A stretch of 33,457 nucleotides of DNA. It comes from CAZEYT01 sp964516295 (GTDB lineage Bacteria > Verrucomicrobiota > Verrucomicrobiia > Chthoniobacterales > Terrimicrobiaceae). Below are positions 16,681-23,995 of the stretch, one piece after another. The notes beneath the pieces were generated by a model. The model did not search any database. It was not told the DNA's origin and saw only the letters and a program-made list of their open reading frames with translations. Position numbers and translations under genes: made by a program. Position 1 is the first letter of the stretch; each line of letters opens with the position of its first letter. The stretch spans positions 1-33,457 of the forward strand of contig CAZEYT010000029.1 of the NCBI GenBank assembly GCA_964516295.1. Reading direction: 5' to 3'.

Positions 16681-16696
16681 GCCCGGCGTGCCGGGC
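16681..16696. promoter_or_regulatory. 16-bp perfect palindrome upstream of the ene-reductase promoter
   Basis: GCCCGGC-GT-GCCGGGC is a perfect 7-bp inverted repeat just upstream of the candidate -35 box, in the divergent gap between the monooxygenase remnant and the ene-reductase. It could be a protein-binding site, but in such GC-rich DNA it may also be chance. Confidence 0.3.
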
Positions 16697-16697
16697 A

Positions 16698-16725
16698 TTG
16701 ACTCCCGCCTCGGGACACCGATAGT
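16698..16725 (+). promoter_or_regulatory. Candidate sigma-70 promoter of the ene-reductase operon
   Basis: TTGACT (16698-16703) and GATAGT (16720-16725) are separated by 16 bases. Transcription would start at about 16732, only about four bases before the ATG at 16736, giving a practically leaderless mRNA. No Shine-Dalgarno precedes that ATG, in keeping with this. Confidence 0.4.
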
Positions 16726-16737
16726 GCCGGTCACTAT
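16721..16737. promoter_or_regulatory. Candidate operator: palindrome over -10 box and start codon
   Basis: ATAGTG-ccggt-CACTAT is a perfect 6-bp inverted repeat. It overlaps the candidate -10 box, the predicted transcription start and the first two bases of the ATG, a position that would suit a repressor. No regulator gene is adjacent, so the binding protein is unknown. Confidence 0.4.
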
Positions 16738-17797
16738 GCCCTCACTTTTGGATCCCATCACCATCGGCGCCTGGTCTCTCCCGAATCGCATCATCATGTC
16801 TCCGCTCACCCGATGCCGCGCCAGTGAGGGGCGCGTGCCGAATGCGCTCATGGCCGAGTATTACCGTCAACGCGCCTCGGCCGGGCTCATCATTTCGGAG
16901 GCGACCTCCGTTACGCCCATGGGCGTGGGCTATCCGGACACGCCGGGCATTTGGTCGGACGAACAGGTCGGGGGATGGAAATTGGTCACCCAAGCCGTGC
17001 ATGAAGCCGGAGGACGGATTTTGCTCCAACTCTGGCACGTCGGGCGAATCTCCGATCCGATCTACCTCGATGGTCAGCTTCCTGTCGCCCCGAGCGCGGT
17101 GACTCCGGCCGGTCACGTCAGCCTGCTCCGACCGCACAAGGCATTCGTCACGCCACGCGCCTTGGAGCGTGAGGAAATCCCCGGAATCGTCGAAGCCTTT
17201 CGCCACGGTGCCGCGCGGGCGATGGCAGCCGGGTTCGACGGCGTCGAGATCCACGGAGCCAACGGCTACCTCCTCGATCAGTTTTTGCAGGACGGAACCA
17301 ACCGCCGGACCGACGACTACGGCGGCTCGGTGGAAAATCGGGCCCGACTCATGCTCGAAGTCACCGATGCGGTGGTCGGCGTCTGGGGCGCGGATCGTGT
17401 CGGCATGCACATCGCCCCGCGCGGAGATGCGCACGACATCCACGACTCCGACCCGCTCACGACCTTCCGGTATGTCGCGACCGAGCTTGGTCGCCGCGGA
17501 ATCGCCTTCGTCTGCGCGCGTGAATCCCTCGCCGAAAAGCGCATCGGACCCGAGCTCAAAAAAGCCTTCGGCGGTCCTTACATCGCCAATGAAAAATTCA
17601 CCTTCGAGACCGGGAACGAGGTTCTTGCCAAAGGCGAGGCGGACGCCGTCGCGTTCGGGGTTCTTTTCATTGCAAACCCCGATCTTCCCGAGCGCTTCGC
17701 CCGCGGGGCCGCTCTCAATAGTCCGAATCCCGAGACGTTCTATGCCTCGGGTGCGGAGGGTTACACGGATTATCCAGCGCTCGACGGCCGTGACTGA
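16736..17797 (+). CDS. Old yellow enzyme family ene-reductase
   Basis: A 353-aa FMN-dependent NAD(P)H:flavin oxidoreductase/alkene reductase, acting on electrophilic unsaturated compounds in the cytoplasm. It is a NemA-like class I member: Thr25 in Ser-Pro-Leu-Thr-Arg-Cys-Arg near the flavin, the substrate pair His173/Asn176 in Ile-His-Gly-Ala-Asn-Gly, and proton donor Tyr178. Conserved Asp-Asp-Tyr-Gly-Gly-Ser-Val-Glu-Asn-Arg and the C-terminal phosphate-binding region are intact. I chose ATG 16736 because it starts the conserved Leu-Leu-Asp-Pro-Ile segment; the frame is open upstream without support. It is the first gene of a plus-strand operon and overlaps comF by eight bases. Physiological substrate unknown. 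Confidence 0.92.
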   Translation: MPSLLDPITIGAWSLPNRIIMSPLTRCRASEGRVPNALMAEYYRQRASAGLIISEATSVTPMGVGYPDTPGIWSDEQVGGWKLVTQAVHEAGGRILLQLWHVGRISDPIYLDGQLPVAPSAVTPAGHVSLLRPHKAFVTPRALEREEIPGIVEAFRHGAARAMAAGFDGVEIHGANGYLLDQFLQDGTNRRTDDYGGSVENRARLMLEVTDAVVGVWGADRVGMHIAPRGDAHDIHDSDPLTTFRYVATELGRRGIAFVCARESLAEKRIGPELKKAFGGPYIANEKFTFETGNEVLAKGEADAVAFGVLFIANPDLPERFARGAALNSPNPETFYASGAEGYTDYPALDGRD

Positions 17798-18539
17798 CAC
17801 GGCCGAATCCCGCCCCTTCCGGTCGGCCGTTCGCCAAACGTTGCAGCCGCTGGTCTCGCTGTTTTTTCCCGCGCACTGTGCGGGCTGTGGATGCCGGGTG
17901 GGCGAGGGGGATGACTTTTGCGAGGAATGCCGCGACGAGATCCGGGTCATCCAGCCGCCGCGCTGCGAGGTTTGTTCGCAGCCCTACGACGGTGTCACCG
18001 CGGTCTTTCAATGTCCGAACTGCCGGGGGGAGGCTTTTCACTTTGAGTGTGCGGTGGCGGTGGTGCGAAGCCGGGGGCCGGTGCGGGAGATGGTCCACCG
18101 GCTCAAATACGGCCGCGAGCTTTGGCTGGGGCGGGTGCTGGCGGAGATCGCGCTTCGCGGCTTCGACGATCCCCGGTTGTCCGGGGTCGGGATCGATGCC
18201 TTGGTCCCGGTGCCGCTCCACGCCCGCCGGCTCCGCGAGCGGGAATTCAACCAGTCCGAAATCCTCGCGAAGAACCTCTCCCCCCTCGTCGGGATCCCCG
18301 TCGCCCATCTCCTCGCCCGCCGTCGTTATACGACGACCCAGACCCAGCTCGACCGCCGCGGTCGCAGGCAAAACTTGCGGGATGCCTTTGTTGTGCGCAA
18401 GAATGCTGCCGTGACTGACCGAACCTTCCTGCTGGTGGATGATGTGTTGACGACCGGCTCCACGCTCGACGCCTGCGCGGCGGCGTTGCTGGGTGCGGGT
18501 GCCGCTTCGGTCTTTGCCCTCACAGTTGCCCGCGGATAA
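17790..18539 (+). CDS. comF: ComF family phosphoribosyltransferase-like protein
   Basis: A 249-aa ComF-type protein, linked in other bacteria to uptake of transforming DNA, although many ComF homologues are in non-competent species. The N-terminus holds a zinc-finger-like set of cysteines (30, 33, 35, 44, 47, 59, 62, 75, 78). The C-terminal phosphoribosyltransferase domain has the PRPP-binding loop Val-Asp217-Asp218-Val-Leu-Thr-Thr-Gly-Ser-Thr. The reading frame runs far upstream inside the ene-reductase gene; GTG 17790 is the most sensible start, overlaps that gene's stop and leaves the family's normal length. No other competence genes are in the window, so a DNA-uptake role is inferred from the family only. 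Confidence 0.85.
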   Translation: MTDTAESRPFRSAVRQTLQPLVSLFFPAHCAGCGCRVGEGDDFCEECRDEIRVIQPPRCEVCSQPYDGVTAVFQCPNCRGEAFHFECAVAVVRSRGPVREMVHRLKYGRELWLGRVLAEIALRGFDDPRLSGVGIDALVPVPLHARRLREREFNQSEILAKNLSPLVGIPVAHLLARRRYTTTQTQLDRRGRRQNLRDAFVVRKNAAVTDRTFLLVDDVLTTGSTLDACAAALLGAGAASVFALTVARG

Positions 18540-18554
18540 CTACCTTTCGATCAC

Positions 18555-19397
18555 ATGGCCATTTTCAAAAAACCCATCCTCCGCGCCCTCGGGCGCAAAA
18601 CACGCGAAATGCCCGAGGGCCTCTGGACCAAATGTCCGTCCTGCGGTGAGGTCATCCACAATCTCGCCCTCGCCGAAAACCTCTTCGTCTGCCCGAAGTG
18701 CGGCCACCACTTCACCCTTGGCTCTCGGGAACGCATCGCAAGCCTCATCGATGACGGCACGTTCGGAGAAACCGATGCCTCTCTCGTGTCTGTCGATTCG
18801 CTGAAATTCCAAGGCGTCGCCACCTACGCCGATCGCCTCAAGAGCTACCGGGCGAAAACCGGTCTCGTCGATGCCATCATCACCGGCACCGGAAAACTCG
18901 ACGGGTATTCGGTCGGCCTCGGCGTGATGGATTTCACCTTTCTCGCCGCCACCATGGGCTCGGTCGTCGGGGAAAAAGTGACGCGCATTATCGAGCTCTC
19001 CACCAAACGCAAAATGCCGGTCATTCTGGTCTGTGCGTCCGGTGGAGCGCGCATGTATGAAGGCATGCTGAGCCTCATGCAGATGGCCAAGACGAGCGGA
19101 GCCCTCGCCCTCCACGCCCAGGCCGGGTTGCCCTATATCACGATTCTCACCAACCCCACGACCGCCGGCGTCATGGCCAGCTATGCGTCCTTGGGCGATG
19201 TCATCATTGCCGAACCGAAGAGCATGATCGGCTTCGCCGGGCCGCGGGTGATTCGCGAGACGACCCACCAGACGCTGCCGGCGGATTTTCAGACGGCCGA
19301 ATTTCTGGAGAAGCGCGGGCTCATCGATCTCATCGTGCACCGCGCCCGGATGAAGTCCACCGTGGCATCGCTGCTCGGTTACCTTTCGAAAAAGTGA
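18555..19397 (+). CDS. accD: Acetyl-CoA carboxylase carboxyltransferase subunit beta
   Basis: The beta subunit of the carboxyltransferase half of acetyl-CoA carboxylase (280 aa), which with AccA transfers CO2 from carboxybiotin to acetyl-CoA to give malonyl-CoA for fatty acid synthesis. The N-terminal zinc ribbon has Cys27/Cys30 and Cys46/Cys49. The carboxyltransferase fold follows, with Cys-Ala-Ser-Gly-Gly-Ala-Arg-Met and the Gly-Phe-Ala-Gly-Pro-Arg-Val-Ile block. ATG 18555 gives the normal N-terminus, Met-Ala-Ile-Phe-Lys-Lys-Pro. It sits 15 bases after comF and shares four bases with folC; accD next to folC is a widespread arrangement. Confidence 0.96.
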   Translation: MAIFKKPILRALGRKTREMPEGLWTKCPSCGEVIHNLALAENLFVCPKCGHHFTLGSRERIASLIDDGTFGETDASLVSVDSLKFQGVATYADRLKSYRAKTGLVDAIITGTGKLDGYSVGLGVMDFTFLAATMGSVVGEKVTRIIELSTKRKMPVILVCASGGARMYEGMLSLMQMAKTSGALALHAQAGLPYITILTNPTTAGVMASYASLGDVIIAEPKSMIGFAGPRVIRETTHQTLPADFQTAEFLEKRGLIDLIVHRARMKSTVASLLGYLSKK

Positions 19398-20578
19398 CGT
19401 ATCAGGAGTCGCTGGCGTGGCTCTATTCCACGCAGCAGTTCGGCGTCAAGCTCGGGCTCGAGAATACCCGGTGCCTCCTCGAAGCGGTAGGCGAGCCGCA
19501 GGTCGGACTTCGGATCTTCCATGTCGCCGGCACCAATGGCAAAGGCTCGGTCTGTGCCATGCTCGACGCCATGCTTCGCCAAGCAGGATCTGTGACCGGA
19601 CTCTACACGTCGCCCCACCTGATCGACTTCCGAGAACGCATCCGGGTCGGCGGGGAAATGGTCGCGCGGGAGGTCGTCACCGATGGACTCACCCGCCTCC
19701 GACGCGCCTGTGCGGATTGGGAGCACTGTCCCACATTTTTTGAAATTTCCACCGTTCTTGCCCTCGAAGTGTTCTCTCGCGCCGGATGTGATTTCGTCGT
19801 GCTGGAAACCGGCATGGGTGGACGACTCGACGCAACGAATGCGGTGGAGCCCATCGTCTCGGTTCTCACTCCGATTGCCATGGATCACAGCGAATGGCTG
19901 GGCGACACGCTGGCGAAAATTGCCGGCGAGAAGGCCGGGATCATCAAGCCTGGCATTCCGGCCGTCTCCGCGCCACAGGTTCCCGAGGCCGCCGCGGTCT
20001 TCGTCGAAAAAGCCCGCTCGATTGGAAGTCCGCTCTCGTTTGTGGAGACGCCATGGTCCGGCGCGCTCGGCTTGGAGGGGGCCCACCAACGCTGGAATGC
20101 CGCGCTCGCCATCGAAGCTCTCAAGGCCGCCGGACTCGAGATTCCGTCTTCTGTCATCACGGCGGGCTTGGATTCCGTCAGCTGGCCCGCCCGGTTTCAA
20201 CGGCTCGCCCCCGACCGGCTTCTGGATGGTGCCCACAACCCGCACGCCGCACGGCAATTGGTCGAGACCTGGCGCGGAGCGTTTGGTGATCGGAAAGCCG
20301 TGGTTGTTTTCGGCGCGCTGGTCGACAAAGATTTTTCCGAAATGATCCGGATTCTCGAGGCGATTGCCGGGCAGTTCTTCTTTGTTCCTGTCGCAAGCGC
20401 GCGGACGGCCGATGCCGGGAGCTTTGCAAGCCTCACGTCAAAACCCTCCCGCACCTTCCCGGATCTGGCCGCCGCCCTCGCGGCAGCGCGGGATGTTCCG
20501 GGACCGGTGCTCTTCACCGGGTCCCTTTTTCTTGCGGGGGAGATCCTCGACGCCTTCGCCGGTTCCAAGGCGGGCTGA
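19394..20578 (+). CDS. folC: Folylpolyglutamate synthase / dihydrofolate synthase
   Basis: A 394-aa Mur-ligase-like enzyme that adds glutamate to dihydropteroate and/or folates. The P-loop is Gly46-Thr-Asn-Gly-Lys50-Gly-Ser52. Also visible are Thr-Ser-Pro-His-Leu, the Glu-Thr-Gly-Met-Gly-Gly-Arg-Leu-Asp-Ala-Thr-Asn block and the C-terminal Asp-Gly-Ala-His-Asn-Pro-His motif. Length is slightly short of the usual 420-430 aa, with the loss spread over the C-terminal domain. The GTG start overlaps the accD stop (GTGA), indicating coupled translation. Whether both activities are present cannot be told from sequence alone. Confidence 0.94.
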   Translation: MTYQESLAWLYSTQQFGVKLGLENTRCLLEAVGEPQVGLRIFHVAGTNGKGSVCAMLDAMLRQAGSVTGLYTSPHLIDFRERIRVGGEMVAREVVTDGLTRLRRACADWEHCPTFFEISTVLALEVFSRAGCDFVVLETGMGGRLDATNAVEPIVSVLTPIAMDHSEWLGDTLAKIAGEKAGIIKPGIPAVSAPQVPEAAAVFVEKARSIGSPLSFVETPWSGALGLEGAHQRWNAALAIEALKAAGLEIPSSVITAGLDSVSWPARFQRLAPDRLLDGAHNPHAARQLVETWRGAFGDRKAVVVFGALVDKDFSEMIRILEAIAGQFFFVPVASARTADAGSFASLTSKPSRTFPDLAAALAAARDVPGPVLFTGSLFLAGEILDAFAGSKAG

Positions 20579-20584
20579 CGCACG

Positions 20585-21871
20585 ATGCACCGGGTCGGCT
20601 TCTGGGTCTGTGCGACGTTGGTCTTTGCCAGCATGGTCGGCACGGGCGTTTTCACGAGTCTGGGCTTTCAGGTCGTGTCGCTCACGTCGCCGTTCGTTAT
20701 TCTGGTCTTGTGGACGGCCGGCGGGATCATCGCGCTTTGTGGCGCGCTGAGCTATGCCGAGTTGGCGGCTGCGCTTCCGCGCTCGGGTGGCGAATATCAT
20801 TTTCTCAGCCGCATTTATCATCCGGCCCTTGGCGTTATGGCCGGCGTGGTCTCCGTGTTTGTCGGGTTCTCCGCGCCCATAGCACTCGGAGCCATGGCCT
20901 TCGGAAAATACGTTGCCGCGGCCTGGCCGGGTCTCGCGGCGGGACCGGCATCGATGGCCGTCGTTCTCGTTCTTGCCGTCATCCATTCGCTCACTTTGCG
21001 CCTGAGCGGGTCATTCCAAATTCTCGCCACGTCCTTCAAAGCGTCGCTGATCCTCGCCTTTCTCGTCGCCGGTTTCCTCCTCAGTCCCGGCACAACTTTT
21101 TCTCCTCAAGCGGGCGACCTTCACCAGATCGCCAGCGCGCCCTTTGCCATTTCTCTCATGTTTGTTCTGTATGCCTACTCGGGCTGGAATTCCGCCGTTT
21201 ACATCGCCGGGGAGGTTCGGAACCCTTCGAAGACGCTGCCGCGGGCATTGATCGCTGCCACGCTCGCGGTGACCGTCCTCTACGTTGCTCTCAATGCCAT
21301 GTTCCTCGCGAGTGCGCCGATGGAAGCCTATGCGGGCAAAGTCGAAGTCGGTGAAGTCGCCGCCCGGCATCTCTTCGGCGAGCAAGGCGGACGGTGGTTT
21401 TCCGCCATGGTTGGCATCGGACTCGTATCCGCCCTGAGCGCGCTGACCTGGGCTGGTCCCCGGGTCGCTGCGACGGCGGGCGAAGATTTTCCGGCAATGC
21501 GCGTTTTCGCCGCGAGGTCGCCCGCGGGCATCCCGCGCCGGGCGCTTCTTTTTCAGACGCTGATTGTTCTCGGTCTTCTGGCAACGGCTTCGTTCGAAGC
21601 GGTTTTGGTTTATGCCCAATTCGCCCTCATTGCCTGTTCGTCGCTGACCGTCCTCGGCCTGATCGTTCTCCGGCGTCGCGAACCCGCGCTCGAACGTCCG
21701 TTCCGGTGTCCGTGGTATCCGGCGGTTCCGCTGGTTTTTCTTGCCGCCTGCGCGTTTACGCTCGGGCACACGCTGGTTTCCCGCCCGGTCCAGGCCGCCG
21801 CCGGTCTGATCACGCTTGCCTGTGGGGTGGGATTGTATTTCGCTGTGCGCAAGCCGCGTGGTTCCGAATGA
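20585..21871 (+). CDS. APC superfamily amino acid permease
   Basis: A 428-aa polytopic inner-membrane transporter with about twelve hydrophobic helices. The first helix carries Met-Val-Gly-Thr-Gly-Val-Phe, equivalent to the Gly-Ser-Gly-Ile-Phe substrate-carboxylate motif of APC amino acid transporters. The Ser-Tyr-Ala-Glu-Leu-Ala-Ala-Ala-Leu-Pro-Arg-Ser-Gly-Gly-Glu-Tyr segment in helix 2 and the loop after it is another family hallmark and points to the LAT-like branch. Substrate is unknown. It starts six bases after folC, and its stop overlaps the next start. Confidence 0.9.
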   Translation: MHRVGFWVCATLVFASMVGTGVFTSLGFQVVSLTSPFVILVLWTAGGIIALCGALSYAELAAALPRSGGEYHFLSRIYHPALGVMAGVVSVFVGFSAPIALGAMAFGKYVAAAWPGLAAGPASMAVVLVLAVIHSLTLRLSGSFQILATSFKASLILAFLVAGFLLSPGTTFSPQAGDLHQIASAPFAISLMFVLYAYSGWNSAVYIAGEVRNPSKTLPRALIAATLAVTVLYVALNAMFLASAPMEAYAGKVEVGEVAARHLFGEQGGRWFSAMVGIGLVSALSALTWAGPRVAATAGEDFPAMRVFAARSPAGIPRRALLFQTLIVLGLLATASFEAVLVYAQFALIACSSLTVLGLIVLRRREPALERPFRCPWYPAVPLVFLAACAFTLGHTLVSRPVQAAAGLITLACGVGLYFAVRKPRGSE

Positions 21872-23019
21872 AGAAAATCGTTCTCTTTCTTGCCCTGTGC
21901 AGTGTGGCCCCCGCGCAGGAAGTGCGTCGGGCCCTTCCGGTCACACCCCCGCCAGCCGCCTTTGATCAGCAGGCGAAGTTTCTCGCCGGGGTGCCGCTGG
22001 CACCGAACTCCCCGCTGGCCCGTCTTCAACAAAGTCCGGCCTACCTTGCCCATGCCACCGCCTTCGAGAAAATGTGGGCGCGCTACAACGAGAACTACTT
22101 CACTCCCATGCGCCTGTGGTCCTCCGTGGCCCTGTCCCCGCGCATCCAGTCTGGGTTGCCGGTGTATTACTTTTTTGGGGGACCGGATGCTCTGTCGGCC
22201 ATCACCCTTTATCCGGCCGCGACGGACTTTTTGCTGGGCGGCTTGGAGCCCGTCGGCAGCGTGTCGGCCCCGGATTCTCTCGATACGGCCCGCCTCGATA
22301 CCGCGCTGGCCAATCTCCGCAATTCGACCGACGTCATCCTCTCCTTCGGCCATTTCATCACGAAGGACATGAAAGCGGATCTCGATGCGACGGACTTCCG
22401 TGGCGTTCTTCCGGTCATGCTCGCTTTCGTGGCCATGAGCGGGGCCGAAGTTCTGGATGTGTCGTATTTCGGAGTCGCCTCCGGCGGCCGCGTGCAGGAG
22501 TTCGGACTCTCGTATCCAGTCGGCGGGGTGCTGCCGGGTGTCCGCATCACATTCCGAACCGATCCGCTCTCTCCACCCAAGCGTCTTCACTACGTGCAGG
22601 CCAATGTGGCCAATGATCCCCTGAAAGCGAACCCGGCGGTTCTCGAGTGGGCGAAGTCGTTCGGTCCGGGGAATGTTTATCTGAAAGCCGCTTCGTATCT
22701 GATGCACGAGGCGTATTTTTCGACCATCCGAGGTTTCCTCCTCACGCAGGGCCGCTCGGTTTTGCAGGACGACTCCGGAATCCCGCTCAAGTTCTTCCGT
22801 GACGGCCAATGGCGTCTCTGGTTTTTTGGCACTTACGATGGGACGTTGGAAATCTTCAAAAAATACCACCAGCCGGAGGCCGTGGAGGCCTTCCGAACAA
22901 GCGCCGAAGTTCTTCCGTTTGGCACCGGCTACAAGTGGCGTCGTGGCGAGTCGAATCTCCTCCTCGCGGTCCGGCAGGATCCCCCGAAGGCCGAGCCGGT
23001 GACTCGCCCAATTCCCTGA
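21868..23019 (+). CDS. Secreted protein of unknown function
   Basis: A 383-aa protein I do not recognise. It has a clear short signal peptide (Met-Lys-Lys-Ile-Val-Leu-Phe-Leu-Ala-Leu..Ala-Pro-Ala-Gln, cleavage near residue 17). The mature part is rich in aromatic residues and prolines, with a Tyr-Tyr-Phe-Phe-Gly-Gly-Pro-Asp-Ala segment near residue 95, no cysteine pairs suggesting disulfides and no membrane helix. It has no recognised catalytic motif. The frame extends far upstream, but ATG 21868 overlaps the permease stop and starts the signal peptide. It closes the operon, with its stop one base from the opposing serine hydrolase gene. Location is probably periplasmic or extracellular. Confidence 0.75.
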   Translation: MKKIVLFLALCSVAPAQEVRRALPVTPPPAAFDQQAKFLAGVPLAPNSPLARLQQSPAYLAHATAFEKMWARYNENYFTPMRLWSSVALSPRIQSGLPVYYFFGGPDALSAITLYPAATDFLLGGLEPVGSVSAPDSLDTARLDTALANLRNSTDVILSFGHFITKDMKADLDATDFRGVLPVMLAFVAMSGAEVLDVSYFGVASGGRVQEFGLSYPVGGVLPGVRITFRTDPLSPPKRLHYVQANVANDPLKANPAVLEWAKSFGPGNVYLKAASYLMHEAYFSTIRGFLLTQGRSVLQDDSGIPLKFFRDGQWRLWFFGTYDGTLEIFKKYHQPEAVEAFRTSAEVLPFGTGYKWRRGESNLLLAVRQDPPKAEPVTRPIP

Positions 23020-23020
23020 G

Positions 23021-23995
23021 CTACGACGACGTGCGCGGGCGTCGTGACGAGAAAAGCGCGTCAAGAAACTCGGGATCGCGAAAGGTTTTTCCGTTTCCGA
23101 ACCGCACCACGACCAGTCGCCGGGATGGGACCATATAAACGCGCTGCCCGCCCGAACCGGCCATGGCAACCAGATCGGCCGGCGCGCCTTTGGAAAGACA
23201 GACATTCTGCCAGCGGGCGCGATTCAGCCCGGCCCGGAGAGCTTCCTCCACGTCCCACTCCACGGCCTGCGGCGAGGTGGCGCGGGCGTTGAGCCAGAAA
23301 CCCTGACCGTACGCCGGATTGGCACGGCTGCCGCGGAAAGCGGCTTCCAGGCGGTCGGGTGGAATGGTTTGCTGGATCCACGACGCACGGCCGCGGTCGA
23401 GGATCAGACGTCCAACCCGCAGCAAATCCCCGGCCGTGAGTTGCGCGCCGGCGGAGAGAAAGGCCCGCCCGGTTCGGTCCCGGCGCCACCCGGCCGGCCG
23501 AATCCCAAGAGACGCCAACAAGCCCATCGGATCGGTCAACGGGACGGTGCCCAGCAACTCCCAGTGAGACGGTCCGTAGGTGAATTGTTCGCCTGGCGGA
23601 GCCGCTCGCGGAACACGGGCCGCTGCCGCGTCGAGGTCGCGCAGCCGTCCCCCGTAGAGACTGGCGGAGCCGCTGGTAAGCCCGGATGTTTGTGAAAGCA
23701 GATCCCCGGCGGTAATGGCGGGCCATTTTCCTTTCGCCGGAACAATTTCCCGGTTGGCCGTCGCTCGGGACAACCAAGCCAGGGCGGTGAGACTTTTCGT
23801 AATGCTAAAAACGTCAACCGCGCGATCCGCTGGCAACGACCCGAATGTCTCCTTTTGACCGTTGTTCCAGATCAAAAGGATTTTGCCGCCGTGACGCTCG
23901 GAATAGCGTGCTGCGGCTTTGGCATCTATGCCGTCGGCCGACAGCGGAGACATCGCGCCGAGGACAAGGAGGATGACGGGGAGAGCTCGGACCAT
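23021..23995 (-). CDS. Exported serine hydrolase (class C beta-lactamase fold)
   Basis: A 324-aa member of the beta-lactamase/transpeptidase-like family (PF00144 type). An N-terminal signal segment (1-20) precedes a catalytic domain with the nucleophile motif Ser64-Ile-Thr-Lys67. The usual Tyr-x-Asn is Tyr140-Gly-Pro, so the third residue is altered. Such proteins are usually esterases or D-Ala peptidases rather than true beta-lactamases. Although the frame is open to 24196, ATG 23995 gives the signal peptide and overlaps by one base the stop of the upstream beta-helix/AAA+ gene, which shows tight coupling. The substrate cannot be predicted. Confidence 0.85.
   Translation of the reverse strand: MVRALPVILLVLGAMSPLSADGIDAKAAARYSERHGGKILLIWNNGQKETFGSLPADRAVDVFSITKSLTALAWLSRATANREIVPAKGKWPAITAGDLLSQTSGLTSGSASLYGGRLRDLDAAAARVPRAAPPGEQFTYGPSHWELLGTVPLTDPMGLLASLGIRPAGWRRDRTGRAFLSAGAQLTAGDLLRVGRLILDRGRASWIQQTIPPDRLEAAFRGSRANPAYGQGFWLNARATSPQAVEWDVEEALRAGLNRARWQNVCLSKGAPADLVAMAGSGGQRVYMVPSRRLVVVRFGNGKTFRDPEFLDALFSSRRPRTSS

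Noticed and set aside
17169..17789. Upstream extension of the comF frame inside the ene-reductase gene
   Set aside because: The extension is Ser/Arg/Pro-rich out-of-frame sequence of the ene-reductase; ComF homology only begins after GTG 17790.
23021..23995. True beta-lactamase resistance gene
   Set aside because: The Tyr-x-Asn motif is altered to Tyr-Gly-Pro and the family is dominated by esterases and peptidases; resistance cannot be supported.
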